From Polynucleobacter difficilis (GTDB lineage Bacteria; Pseudomonadota; Gammaproteobacteria; Burkholderiales; Burkholderiaceae): a DNA stretch of 64,000 nt. Position 1 is the first letter of the stretch, and every line of letters starts with the position of its first letter. The translations under genes and the position numbers were made by a program. The stretch covers positions 1,860,001-1,924,000 of the forward strand of contig NZ_CP023276.1 of assembly GCF_003065365.1 (NCBI RefSeq), written 5' to 3'. Shown piece after piece: positions 42,390-51,729 of this stretch. The notes beneath the pieces were generated by a model. The model saw only the letters and a program-made list of their open reading frames with translations, was not told the origin of the DNA and did no database searches.

Positions 42390-42671
42390 ATGAAAAAAAT
42401 TCTACTCTCTCTTGGGCTGGTTACCTTAGTTGTGACCGGCTGCTCTTCCACTGACATCAAAATGTCGATGGGAAATATGCGCCTAATCCAGTCTTCTGCG
42501 GCGCCACAAGATGTGATGAATTTTGCTATGAAGGCCTGTCAGTCTGACTTTTACATGGGTGCTAGCTTCATCTCAAAAGCATCAAACGAATATCGCTTCA
42601 AGTGCGTTCGTGCAGAAGAAAATGAAATATTGACACCCATTCCAGGCACCAGCATTACGCCAGCCAAATAA
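42390..42671 (+). CDS. small predicted lipoprotein
   Basis: This 93-residue product is unrecognised. It has a clean lipoprotein signal (MKKILLSLGLVTLVVTGCSS, Cys18). A short domain follows that has two further cysteines (KACQSDF and RFKCVRAEE), which could form a disulfide in the periplasm. GGAG lies in the proper place before the ATG. It precedes the flavin reductase gene by 20 bp but shares no obvious function with it. Confidence 0.75.
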   Translation: MKKILLSLGLVTLVVTGCSSTDIKMSMGNMRLIQSSAAPQDVMNFAMKACQSDFYMGASFISKASNEYRFKCVRAEENEILTPIPGTSITPAK

Positions 42672-42691
42672 GTTTAAAGATAAAGCCCTTC

Positions 42692-43195
42692 ATGAGTTCA
42701 GCTTCACCCACCGAATTACGCAAGGCATTTTCGAGTTTCGCTACGGGCGTAACGGTCATCACCGGCATCGGCAACAATAGTCAAGCGGTTGGGGTAACGA
42801 TTAGCTCATTCAATACAGTTTCCTTGGATCCGCCCCTCGTGCTTTGGAGTCTGTCTGAGCGTTCCGTATTCATGGATGCCTTTACGGTTGGAAAAAAACA
42901 GTTGATTCATGTTTTAGAGCGATCACAAGAAGACATTGCCATGCGTTTTGCCAAAAGCACTGGCGATCAATTTGCGGGGGCCGATCTGGTCACCACCCCC
43001 TCTGGCCTTGCAATGCTGCCGGATTGTGTCGCCTACTTTGAATGCGAAACCATTGCCGTTCATCCGGGCGGCGATCACCGCATTATTGTTGCGCGCATCG
43101 TGAACATGCAACACCATGAAGCGCGTGATCCACTGGTATTTTCACGCAGTCAATTTATGGGCCTCCGCTTACCTGAGCGCGCCCCAATCGAGTAA
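42692..43195 (+). CDS. flavin reductase family protein
   Basis: The 167-residue protein belongs to the FMN-binding split-barrel flavin reductases that supply reduced flavin to monooxygenases. FATGVTVITG, GVTISSFNTVSLDPPLVLWSL and HRIIVARIVNM are typical. No oxygenase partner is adjacent. It ends ten bases before the GST gene, so the two are probably cotranscribed. Confidence 0.9.
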   Translation: MSSASPTELRKAFSSFATGVTVITGIGNNSQAVGVTISSFNTVSLDPPLVLWSLSERSVFMDAFTVGKKQLIHVLERSQEDIAMRFAKSTGDQFAGADLVTTPSGLAMLPDCVAYFECETIAVHPGGDHRIIVARIVNMQHHEARDPLVFSRSQFMGLRLPERAPIE

Positions 43196-43205
43196 AGGAT
43201 TTTTT

Positions 43206-43844
43206 ATGATGCGTCTTTGGGGTAGAACCACTTCAATCAATGTCCAAAAAATTCTATGGTGCCTGCATGAGCTTGGGCTTAAAGAAGGCACAGACTATGA
43301 ACGCATCGATGCTGGTCTGCAATTTGGTGTAGTCAACACCCCTGAATTCTTAGCATTAAACCCCAATGGTTTAGTGCCAACACTGCAAGATGAGTCCTTC
43401 GTACTGTGGGAGTCCAATGCCATCCTGCGCTACCTCGCTCGCAAGTATGACCAGAACGGACGCTACCCGGCCGACATCAATAGCCAGGCCTCCGCTGATA
43501 AGTGGATGGATTGGCAGCTCACTACTTTCTGGCCTACCATGCGCTCAGCATTTTTAGGTCTAACGCGAACCCCTGAAAATGAACGCAACTACGATTTGAT
43601 TCGCAAAGACTATGAAACGGCCAGCGGCCATCTGAAGATCCTTAATCAAGCCCTGGAATCGCATTTGTATTGTGCTGGCAATCGCTTTAGCCTGGCTGAT
43701 ATTGCCTTGGGGCTCTGCGTTAATCGCTGGATCATGCTAGCTGAGAAGTTTCCTGAGCGAGTGGGTCAGCGCATCTCCTATCCAGGTATTGAAGCGTGGA
43801 TGAAGCGCTTAGAAAGCGAAACCGCTTACCTCACTGTAGCGTAA
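43206..43844 (+). CDS. glutathione S-transferase
   Basis: The 212-residue protein has the thioredoxin-like N-terminal domain (LWGRTTSINVQKILWCLHELGLKEG, with ALNPNGLVPTLQDESFVLWESNAILRYLARKY). An all-helical C-terminal domain with FSLADIALGLCVNRW follows. The start at 43206 has AAAGGA upstream; an earlier in-frame ATG lies inside the preceding gene. Substrate is unknown. Glutathione is made by gshA and gshB in the same window. Confidence 0.93.
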   Translation: MMRLWGRTTSINVQKILWCLHELGLKEGTDYERIDAGLQFGVVNTPEFLALNPNGLVPTLQDESFVLWESNAILRYLARKYDQNGRYPADINSQASADKWMDWQLTTFWPTMRSAFLGLTRTPENERNYDLIRKDYETASGHLKILNQALESHLYCAGNRFSLADIALGLCVNRWIMLAEKFPERVGQRISYPGIEAWMKRLESETAYLTVA

Positions 43845-43848
43845 GTAG

Positions 43849-43869
43849 GTAAGGGCGGTATGCCCTTAC
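43849..43869. terminator. hairpin at the convergent GST and RND gene ends
   Basis: GTAAGGGC (43849-43856) and GCCCTTAC (43862-43869) form eight perfect pairs around GGTAT. It overlaps the RND stop codon. A competing pairing of GCGTAAG (43840-43846) with CTTACGC (43865-43871) is possible. There is no U-run, so termination strength is uncertain. Confidence 0.5.
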
Positions 43870-46800
43870 GCCTGCTTAAACTTCTTGGCTTGGTGATCGG
43901 CGCCAATAAAAAGATACATCGCCGGCACCACAAACAGGGTAAATAGAGTACCAATCGAGAGGCCGGTAAAGATCACGATGCCCATGGATTGACGGCCTGC
44001 AGCACCAGCGCCAGACGCAATCACTAATGGGATCACGCCCAACACCATCGCTGCCGTAGTCATGAGAATGGGGCGCAAACGAACACTACTGGCTTCGACA
44101 ATGGCATCGAGCTTACTGCGCCCTGCTGCCTGCAACTCGTTAGCGAACTCCACAATCAAAATGCCGTGCTTACTAATAAGCCCCATCAGCGTCACAAGGC
44201 CAACCTGGGTATAAACGTTGAGCGTGGTAAAGCCGAGATTAATAAATATCAGCGCGCCAAACAAAGCCAGCGGCACCGAAACCAAAATCACAATCGGATC
44301 ACGGAAACTTTCAAACTGAGCGGCTAACACTAAGAAGACAATCAAAATCGCAAAGAACATGGTGACCAGGAAACCGCCCGACTCATTCATAAACTGCCGT
44401 GATGGCCCGGCGTAATCAATGGAGTAGCCATTGGGTGCCACTTCTTTCAATGACTGCCCAATAAACTTGAGCACCTCTTCCTGGGATACAAATGGCGTAC
44501 TGACACCAATAATCGTCGCAGAGTTCAGCTGCTGAAAGTGATTAATGGACTGCGGAACGACGCGCTGCTTAATGCTGGCAATGGTACGCGCCTGAATCAT
44601 CTCACCGCTGGGTGTACGAATGTAGTAATCCAATATTTGATCTGGATTGAGTCGATCGACTTGCTTCACCTGCGGAATCACCCGATACGATCTACCGGAA
44701 ACCGAAAAGTAATTAACAAAGCCCCCGCCAAGGGCAGCTGAGAGTGCATTACCCACGTCACGCTGGGTCATGCCTAATGCGGCGACTTTTTCGCGGTCAA
44801 TCTCTAAGACGTTTTGTGGTTTATCAATTTTTAAATCGCTATCCACAAAGAAAAACATGCCGCTCTTACGCGCTTTGTCGAGTACAGCCTGAGATACCTC
44901 ATTGAGGTTCTCGTATGACTCGGTGGTATTAATAACCACCTGTACTGGCAAACCTTGGGCGCCCGGCAAAGCGGGAAATTGGAACGCAGCAACCCGCACG
45001 CCGGCAATGCTATTCCACTTATTCTGCATGTCTTGCTGAAAAGCGGAAGCGCTACGGCTACGCTCATTCCAATCCTTCATCAATACGCCACCAAAACTGC
45101 TGGTCGCACTAGTAATCTGGAACATCTGTAAATACTCCGGCTCCGCTGCCGCAATCTTTTGAATCTGATCGGCATAGGTTTGCATTTGATTGACCGTGGC
45201 ATTAGGCGGCCCAGAAGCCTGCATCAGCACAATGCCTTGATCTTCAATCGGTGCCAGCTCCGAATGGGCTGTTGCATACAGATAGGCAACACCGCCCAAT
45301 AAAAATACGCCCATCACAATAATGACCTGCCAGGTACTCAAGAGGTCGCGTAGGAGGGTTTGATAGCGATGATGTACGCGATCAAAAATTGCATCGATCT
45401 TTTTCACAAAGGGGGTGGTCTCTTGCCCTTCGGTAAAAATGCGGGAACACATCATAGGGGACAGTGTTAATGCCACCACACCAGAAACCGCTACCGCACT
45501 GGCTAAGGTAAACGCAAACTCGGTGAATAGTGCCCCGGTAAGGCCGCCCTGAAAGCCAATGGGGATATAAACAGCAATGAGCACTACCGTCATTGCCAGA
45601 ATCGGATTGCCGAGTTCCCGCGCTGCAATCAACGATGCCTCGAGCGGTGATTTACCTTCTTTCATGTGGCGGTCGACGTTCTCCACCACGATGATGGCGT
45701 CATCTACGACCAAGCCGATCGCCAAAACCAAGGCAAGCAGGGTGAGCAAATTGATGGAATAACCCAAAACCTGCATTAAGAAGAAGGTGCCGATGAGCGA
45801 CAGTGGCATCGCAATGACAGGCACTGCAACTGCGCGGAAGCTTCCCAAGAACAAGAAGATAACGACGGTCACAATGAGGAGCGCCTCAAGTAAGGTGGCT
45901 ACCACCTCGTCAATGGAGGTAGTAATGAATTTAGTGGAGTCATAGACAATGTTGCCAACTAAGCCAGTGGGTAATTGCCTCTGAATATCGGGCAAGACTG
46001 CGCGCACCCGTTCTGCAACATCAAGCAAATTTGCATCTGGGGCTACTTTGATACCAATAAAAACCGACTGCTTACCGCTAAATGCCACGTTGGTATTGTA
46101 GTCATCCGATCCCAGACTCACTGTTGCTACTTGATCTAAGTAAACAATGTCCGCGCCATTGCGCTTGACTACCAATTTACGGAATTCATCCAGGGTGTGT
46201 AGATCGGTACCCGCCACTAAATCCACGGCTACCATTTCACCCTTTGTGCTGCCAACGGCAGAGAGATAATTATTGGCGGCGAGTGCGTTATAGACATCAT
46301 CCGCCCCCACTCCTACACCAGCCATGCGATCGCGATCCAGCCAAGCTCGCAGCGCAAACTTGCGACCGCCTAAGATCTCGGCATTTTGAACACCAGCGAC
46401 CGAGTCAAGCTTTGGCTTTACTACGCGCAACAGGTAATCGGTTGTGCTGTTGTTGGGAATAACGTCACTGTAAAAACCTAGATACATTGCAGCAGTGGAT
46501 TGACCAACCTGAACGGTTAGAACAGGTTGCTGGGCCTGCGGTGGCAATTGATTACGAACGGAGCTGATTTGCGTATTGATTTGCGTCAGCGCTTTATTGG
46601 CATCGTAATTCAGCTGCAAGGTTGCAATAATGGTGGAGATGCCGCTAATGCTGGTCGACGAGAGGTAATCAATTCCTTGGGCTTGCGCAATCGCCGCCTC
46701 TAATGGCTGGGTAATGAAGCCAGCAATCGTTTCAGGGTCCGCACCAAAATACGCCGTAGTGATGGTCACAATGGCGTTTTGAGTTTGTGGGTACTGATTG

Positions 46801-46901
46801 ACCGGTAAGGTACTGGCGGACTTGAGGCCAAACACCAGAATGAGCGCACTTACAACCAGCGCCAAGACGGGTCTGCGAATAAATAGATCAGTCCACTTCA
46901 T
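43866..46901 (-). CDS. RND multidrug efflux permease (HAE1 family)
   Basis: This is the proton-driven inner-membrane pump of a tripartite efflux system. The 1011 residues show two repeats of one transmembrane helix, a large periplasmic loop and a block of helices. Family motifs are WTDLFIRRPVLALV at the start, GLVVDDAIIVVENVDRHMKEG around 400 with the proton-relay Asp residues, and GLVTLMGLISKHGILIVEFANE near 920. It follows the adaptor gene by 21 bp. Drug range cannot be predicted. Confidence 0.95.
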   Translation of the reverse strand: MKWTDLFIRRPVLALVVSALILVFGLKSASTLPVNQYPQTQNAIVTITTAYFGADPETIAGFITQPLEAAIAQAQGIDYLSSTSISGISTIIATLQLNYDANKALTQINTQISSVRNQLPPQAQQPVLTVQVGQSTAAMYLGFYSDVIPNNSTTDYLLRVVKPKLDSVAGVQNAEILGGRKFALRAWLDRDRMAGVGVGADDVYNALAANNYLSAVGSTKGEMVAVDLVAGTDLHTLDEFRKLVVKRNGADIVYLDQVATVSLGSDDYNTNVAFSGKQSVFIGIKVAPDANLLDVAERVRAVLPDIQRQLPTGLVGNIVYDSTKFITTSIDEVVATLLEALLIVTVVIFLFLGSFRAVAVPVIAMPLSLIGTFFLMQVLGYSINLLTLLALVLAIGLVVDDAIIVVENVDRHMKEGKSPLEASLIAARELGNPILAMTVVLIAVYIPIGFQGGLTGALFTEFAFTLASAVAVSGVVALTLSPMMCSRIFTEGQETTPFVKKIDAIFDRVHHRYQTLLRDLLSTWQVIIVMGVFLLGGVAYLYATAHSELAPIEDQGIVLMQASGPPNATVNQMQTYADQIQKIAAAEPEYLQMFQITSATSSFGGVLMKDWNERSRSASAFQQDMQNKWNSIAGVRVAAFQFPALPGAQGLPVQVVINTTESYENLNEVSQAVLDKARKSGMFFFVDSDLKIDKPQNVLEIDREKVAALGMTQRDVGNALSAALGGGFVNYFSVSGRSYRVIPQVKQVDRLNPDQILDYYIRTPSGEMIQARTIASIKQRVVPQSINHFQQLNSATIIGVSTPFVSQEEVLKFIGQSLKEVAPNGYSIDYAGPSRQFMNESGGFLVTMFFAILIVFLVLAAQFESFRDPIVILVSVPLALFGALIFINLGFTTLNVYTQVGLVTLMGLISKHGILIVEFANELQAAGRSKLDAIVEASSVRLRPILMTTAAMVLGVIPLVIASGAGAAGRQSMGIVIFTGLSIGTLFTLFVVPAMYLFIGADHQAKKFKQA

Positions 46902-46922
46902 AAATTAGTCAATTCGCTCGAT

Positions 46923-48242
46923 TTATTGTTCTTGTGGCTTTGGGTTGGGATTAAAGCCGGGCTGGACTTTATTATTAATAATCAATGGCGTGCCATTTTT
47001 TAATTTAAGTTGTCCGCTAGTGACCACCATCACGCCTGGCTCAAGGCCTTTGACAATTGCGACTTGATCACCACGGGTGAGGCCTGTTGTGACAAACACT
47101 TGCTCAGCCTCAATCAGCGGCTTACCTTGCTTATCCATGCGATCGGTTTTACGAGCGATAAATACCGTACTGCCGTAGGGATTGTAGGTAATCGCCGTTT
47201 GGGGCAGGGTTAGGTATTTAACGCGATCACCCAAGTTGATGGTGACGTTGGCAAACATCCCTGGCAATACTTTTTTATCGGGATTGCTTACCATTGCTTC
47301 AATTTGCATATTGCGCGTATTGAGCTCAACCTTTGGGCTTACTGCTGTAATCTTGCCTTTGAAGCCGGCATCTTTAAATGCGTCGGTCTTCATTTCAATC
47401 TCTTGTCCTACTTGAATCATGCCCGCAGTACTCTGTGGCAAGGTGAAATCCACAAAAATCGGATCCAAGGTTTGCAAAGTCAACATCTTATCGCCTGCAT
47501 TGACGTATTGACCTGGGTTAATCGCAATGATGCCGACGCGGCCACTAAACGGTGCATGCATACTCTTTTTTGCAACCAGCGCAGCCTGCTGCTCAACCTG
47601 AGCCGCTTTTGATTTAGCATCCGCCGCACTGGTATCAAAAACGTTTTTACTAATGGCCTGAATCGCGAGCTGCTGTTTATCGCGCTCATTAATCACCTTA
47701 GCCAAATCAGCCATTGCTTTAAAGGAGTTGAGTTGAGCAATATCCGCTGCATCATTGAGCTGAATTAACAAATCGCCTTTCTTCACATCCATTCCGGATT
47801 TAACGAATACATTTAAAACTGCACCGCCAGTCTCGGCACTTAAATCAACCCCACGAAACGCGCGAATATTACCGACACTACTTAAGGTCGGCTGCCATTC
47901 ATCTTCCTCTGCCACCATTGTCGATACCGTTGCAGGCGGCAAGCCCATGCTAGAGATAAAGTAGGTGATTAATGCAGTTTTAAGAGTGTTGAAACCAACC
48001 AACAGTCCAAGCAAGATGAAAACCGAAATCATCATAACGGTCATGCGGCGACGCAACGGCGTCATCGCCATGAGCTTGGCATAGGCTTTTGTGTTCTTGA
48101 ATCGTGCACGCAGACGGAGCGTATTGCCAATGCGACTAAATACCTGACTTATTGCATTCCATGCTTTGCTGACGTATTCCATTAGTTTCCACTCATGTAC
48201 TTTGGACTTCAGTGTTTGAATTAATTCCTGCAATGATTTCAT
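46923..48242 (-). CDS. RND efflux periplasmic adaptor with a long cytoplasmic N-terminus
   Basis: The adaptor links pump and outer-membrane channel. The 439 residues have the lipoyl/barrel-sandwich halves around GGAVLNVFVKSGMDVKKGDLLIQL and APFSGRVGIIAINPGQYVNAGD, then beta-barrel and membrane-proximal domains. About 68 residues precede the transmembrane helix (MMISVFILLGLLVGF), far more than usual. The ATGA overlap with the upstream gene supports the start at 48242. An internal ATG at codon 60 would give a conventional protein. Confidence 0.9.
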   Translation of the reverse strand: MKSLQELIQTLKSKVHEWKLMEYVSKAWNAISQVFSRIGNTLRLRARFKNTKAYAKLMAMTPLRRRMTVMMISVFILLGLLVGFNTLKTALITYFISSMGLPPATVSTMVAEEDEWQPTLSSVGNIRAFRGVDLSAETGGAVLNVFVKSGMDVKKGDLLIQLNDAADIAQLNSFKAMADLAKVINERDKQQLAIQAISKNVFDTSAADAKSKAAQVEQQAALVAKKSMHAPFSGRVGIIAINPGQYVNAGDKMLTLQTLDPIFVDFTLPQSTAGMIQVGQEIEMKTDAFKDAGFKGKITAVSPKVELNTRNMQIEAMVSNPDKKVLPGMFANVTINLGDRVKYLTLPQTAITYNPYGSTVFIARKTDRMDKQGKPLIEAEQVFVTTGLTRGDQVAIVKGLEPGVMVVTSGQLKLKNGTPLIINNKVQPGFNPNPKPQEQ

Positions 48243-49777
48243 TGCGCATTCCTTGCAACATTTGATTGATATGCTGGACCATCTCGGTTCCACCAGCCTC
48301 CGCCCAGAGCGGCGAACAGTGCTGCCGTATCTGCAAAGCGTACTGCCTGCGCCTGTACAAACTTGACCTTGGCTTGCTGATATAGATTTTGGTAATAGAG
48401 CACGGCTAAGTAACTACTGGTTCCTAGCTTGTATTGTTCTTGTACTAAATCTAAGGTTTCTTTAGAGAAGCGCTCGGCATCGGCAGCGGCCTTTAATGAC
48501 TGAGCGCCAGTCTCTAGCGCACGCAAAGCATCGGCCACCTCTTGGAAGGCAGTGAGAACGGTTGCTTGGTACTGAAATACCGCCTGTTCGTAACCCGCAA
48601 TCGCACCACGCCGCTGGGCTAGCAGTTGTCCGCCCTGAAACAAGGGCTGAAAGACGCCGCCAGCAACACTCCAAATTGCCGCCGAGGGTCCGAATAAAGC
48701 ACCGGAGGAGAGCGCTACTGAACCGACGCTGGCACTCAGATTAATTTGTGGCAACAGATTGGCAGTAGCTACGCCCACCAAGGCATTGGTTGACTTTAGT
48801 AAGGCCTCGGCTGCGCGAATATCTGGGCGCTGCCGCACTAAGTTCGATGGCAGAGATAGCGGGAGCTTATCGGGTAAATGTAAATTGGCTAACTCGAATT
48901 CAGCGATCTGTGCATTGCTAGGAAATGCGCCGGTATAGACGGCAAGCTGATTGCGTGCAAAAGCAAGATTACGCTCGTAAGCCAATAAATCGACCTGAGA
49001 GTTCGCCACTAAGGTTTGCTGCGATGTCAGGTCTACCCGCGATACAGTGCCGATGGCAAGCTGACGCTCCGTTACATCTGCAAAATTCTGTTGGGCTTTT
49101 AGAATCTCCGATGTGGCCGCGTATTGGGCACGCAGTGCCGCTTCACGAACCGCCGCAGTTACGATATTTGCCGTTAAAGCAAGGTATGCACCCTCTAACT
49201 GAAATTGACTAATCTCTGCTTGTGCGCGGGCGCTCTCCACGGCTCGTCTCGCAGCGCCAAATACATCTACACGATATCCTAAATTAATCGAGGTGTTGTA
49301 TACGTTATAAATATTCTGCCCGGGTAGGCCAAACATCGCATTGGATTGCTGTTGACGCGTTGCGCTTCCACCCAATCCAATGCTTGGAAAATACTGGCCA
49401 CCAATTTGCGCATTCACATTTTCTTGTGCCACACGCAACGCTGCATCCGCAGCAGCCAAATTGGGATTTTGTGCCAAGGCTGTTTTGATTAACTTATCAA
49501 GCTCAGGTGATTTAAACAAGGTCCACCACTCCGCCGGAATATCCGTATCTGGAATGATCTGCTGCTCTGTGCCCCCAGCCACATTGGGCGCAGTCGCTAA
49601 TGTCGTGGCAGTCGGCTTTTCAGTAAAGCGAGCTACTTTTGGGGCATCCGGCTGCTTGAAGTCGGGGCCTGCTGCACATGCGACTAGGCTAGCCGCCAAG
49701 AGGACAACTACAGCACGCTGAGCTAAGTGCACGCGTCTTTGAATACAGGGTGATGGGCTAAGTATTGATTCGCTCAT
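48239..49777 (-). CDS. efflux outer-membrane factor, NodT family lipoprotein
   Basis: This TolC-like channel has 512 residues. The signal peptide ends in LLAASLVAC with lipobox Cys34. The two tandem OEP domains show NPNLAAADAALRVAQENVNAQ in the first and RPDIRAAEALLKSTNALVGVATANLLPQI in the second. It is the first gene of the channel-adaptor-pump operon. AAGGG before the ATG is a plausible ribosome site. No regulator gene is adjacent. Confidence 0.93.
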   Translation of the reverse strand: MSESILSPSPCIQRRVHLAQRAVVVLLAASLVACAAGPDFKQPDAPKVARFTEKPTATTLATAPNVAGGTEQQIIPDTDIPAEWWTLFKSPELDKLIKTALAQNPNLAAADAALRVAQENVNAQIGGQYFPSIGLGGSATRQQQSNAMFGLPGQNIYNVYNTSINLGYRVDVFGAARRAVESARAQAEISQFQLEGAYLALTANIVTAAVREAALRAQYAATSEILKAQQNFADVTERQLAIGTVSRVDLTSQQTLVANSQVDLLAYERNLAFARNQLAVYTGAFPSNAQIAEFELANLHLPDKLPLSLPSNLVRQRPDIRAAEALLKSTNALVGVATANLLPQINLSASVGSVALSSGALFGPSAAIWSVAGGVFQPLFQGGQLLAQRRGAIAGYEQAVFQYQATVLTAFQEVADALRALETGAQSLKAAADAERFSKETLDLVQEQYKLGTSSYLAVLYYQNLYQQAKVKFVQAQAVRFADTAALFAALGGGWWNRDGPAYQSNVARNAQ

Positions 49778-49896
49778 GGCAACCCTTATTTGAACACAGA
49801 TAAGAGGCTTTATTCGGTGCTCTAGGTCTCGCTGAAGCCATTACAGCTCGAATGGTAAGGGCCAAGAGGTAATCCAACTGCGCCAAGCGTAGGGAC

Positions 49897-51729
49897 TTAT
49901 TCGACAGTCACACTTTTTGCTAAATTTCTTGGTTTATCCACATCGGTTTCGCGAGCGCATGCCGTGTGATAAGCCAGCAATTGCAGTGGCACCACATGCA
50001 AAATGGGCGATAAATCCCCGTAGTATTCAGGCAAACGAATTACAGCAATGCCATCGCTACTGACGATTTCAGTATCTTGGTCTGCAAATACGTACAAACG
50101 ACCGCCACGGGCCTTCACTTCTTGCATATTGGATTTGAGTTTTTCAAGCAGCGCATCGTTTGGAGCCACCGTCACCACAGGCATTTTTTCTGTGACCAAT
50201 GCCAATGGGCCATGCTTTAACTCACCAGCAGGGTAGGCTTCTGCATGAATATAAGAAATCTCTTTGAGCTTTAAGGCACCTTCAAGGGCAATCGGATAAT
50301 GCAGACCCCGGCCCAAGAAAAGGGCATTTTCACATTGCGCAAATGCTGCACTCCAAGCGATGATTTGCGGCTCTAGGGCCAACACGGCAATCAAGGCCTT
50401 GGGTAAGTGCCGTAATGCCTTTAGTGCGTCCTTTTCTTCTGCATCACTAATCCGACCCTGGCGCTTGGCAATCGACATGGTCAATAGGTAGAGTGCAAGC
50501 AATTGGGTAGTAAACGCTTTGGTTGAGGCAACCCCAATTTCAGTTCCTGCTTTGGTTAGAAAGCGCCAATTCGTTTCACGAATCATCGCACTGCTTGCCA
50601 CATTGCATATTGCCAAGGTCATCGTATGGCCGAGTTCTTTGGCATGGCGCAGCGCGGCTAAGGTATCCGCCGTCTCGCCCGATTGCGATACCACCACAAT
50701 CAGTGTCTTGGGATTGGGCACGGAAGTGCGATAACGGTATTCGCTGGCAATTTCCACCTGCGTCGGCATTCCTGCAATCGATTCAAGCCAATACTTCGCA
50801 ACGCAAGCCGAGTAGTAGCTGGTGCCGCACGCCAAAATCAAAACCTGATCAAACTCCCGCCATGCCTGTGGATCCGCATTAAAAAGATCAGGCCCAAAAT
50901 GCGTGATGTTGGCAAGCGTATTGGCAATTGCTGTGGGCTGCTCAAAAATTTCTTTTTGCATGTAATGCTGATATGGGCCCAAATCAACGGAGTCAGCCTG
51001 TGCTGGCATGGGTTTTTGCGCGCGCTGAACGAATTGACCATTGCCATCGGTAATACTGACCTGGTCGGCTTTTAAAACTGCAACATCCCCTTCTTCTAAA
51101 TACAGCATGGTCTTTGCATGGCCTGCCAGCGCTAAGGCATCGGATGCAATAAAGTTTTCATGGTCACCAAAGGCAACAACCAGTGGAGAACCAACACGCG
51201 CGCCAATTAAAGTATCAGGGCAATCTTGCGCAATGACGCCAATGGCATAGGCACCATGCAGACGCGGCAATACCGCACGCACAGCCAGCGCAATGTTGCG
51301 ACTGGGTTGCGCAATATAGGTTTGATGAATTAAATGAGCTATCACTTCAGTGTCGGTCTCCGACTCAAATACATAGCCTGCAGTAATTAGCTCGGTGCGC
51401 AGTACATCGTAGTTTTCAATGATTCCGTTGTGCACCACTGCAATTAACTGATTGGATATGTGGGGATGGGCATTGTGGGTGTCGGGCTTGCCGTGGGTTG
51501 CCCAGCGGGTATGGGCTATACCCAATGTGCCCTGAAACTGATTGCCTTGCTCAGCCAACTCAGAAACCCGTGCGGTTGTCCGCGCCCGCTCAATCGGGTG
51601 CTTTGCATTTGCCGCATCAATCACAGCAAATCCACAGGAGTCATAGCCACGGTACTCGAGACGACGCAATCCTTCAATTAGGATAGGAACGATATTCTTG
51701 CGTGATGCCGCGCCAACAATGCCACACAT
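49897..51729 (-). CDS. glmS: glutamine-fructose-6-phosphate aminotransferase
   Basis: GlmS makes glucosamine-6-phosphate, the entry to peptidoglycan and LPS sugars. From the ATG at 51729 it has 610 residues. MCGIVGAA exposes the catalytic Cys after Met removal, and the glutaminase domain shows EYRGYDSCGFAV. The isomerase domain has two SIS folds (ILACGTSYYSACVAKYW and FLGRGLHYPIALEGALKLKEISYIHAEAY). The frame is open upstream into glmU but the extension would hide the N-terminal Cys. Its A overlaps the glmU stop. Confidence 0.98.
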   Translation of the reverse strand: MCGIVGAASRKNIVPILIEGLRRLEYRGYDSCGFAVIDAANAKHPIERARTTARVSELAEQGNQFQGTLGIAHTRWATHGKPDTHNAHPHISNQLIAVVHNGIIENYDVLRTELITAGYVFESETDTEVIAHLIHQTYIAQPSRNIALAVRAVLPRLHGAYAIGVIAQDCPDTLIGARVGSPLVVAFGDHENFIASDALALAGHAKTMLYLEEGDVAVLKADQVSITDGNGQFVQRAQKPMPAQADSVDLGPYQHYMQKEIFEQPTAIANTLANITHFGPDLFNADPQAWREFDQVLILACGTSYYSACVAKYWLESIAGMPTQVEIASEYRYRTSVPNPKTLIVVVSQSGETADTLAALRHAKELGHTMTLAICNVASSAMIRETNWRFLTKAGTEIGVASTKAFTTQLLALYLLTMSIAKRQGRISDAEEKDALKALRHLPKALIAVLALEPQIIAWSAAFAQCENALFLGRGLHYPIALEGALKLKEISYIHAEAYPAGELKHGPLALVTEKMPVVTVAPNDALLEKLKSNMQEVKARGGRLYVFADQDTEIVSSDGIAVIRLPEYYGDLSPILHVVPLQLLAYHTACARETDVDKPRNLAKSVTVE

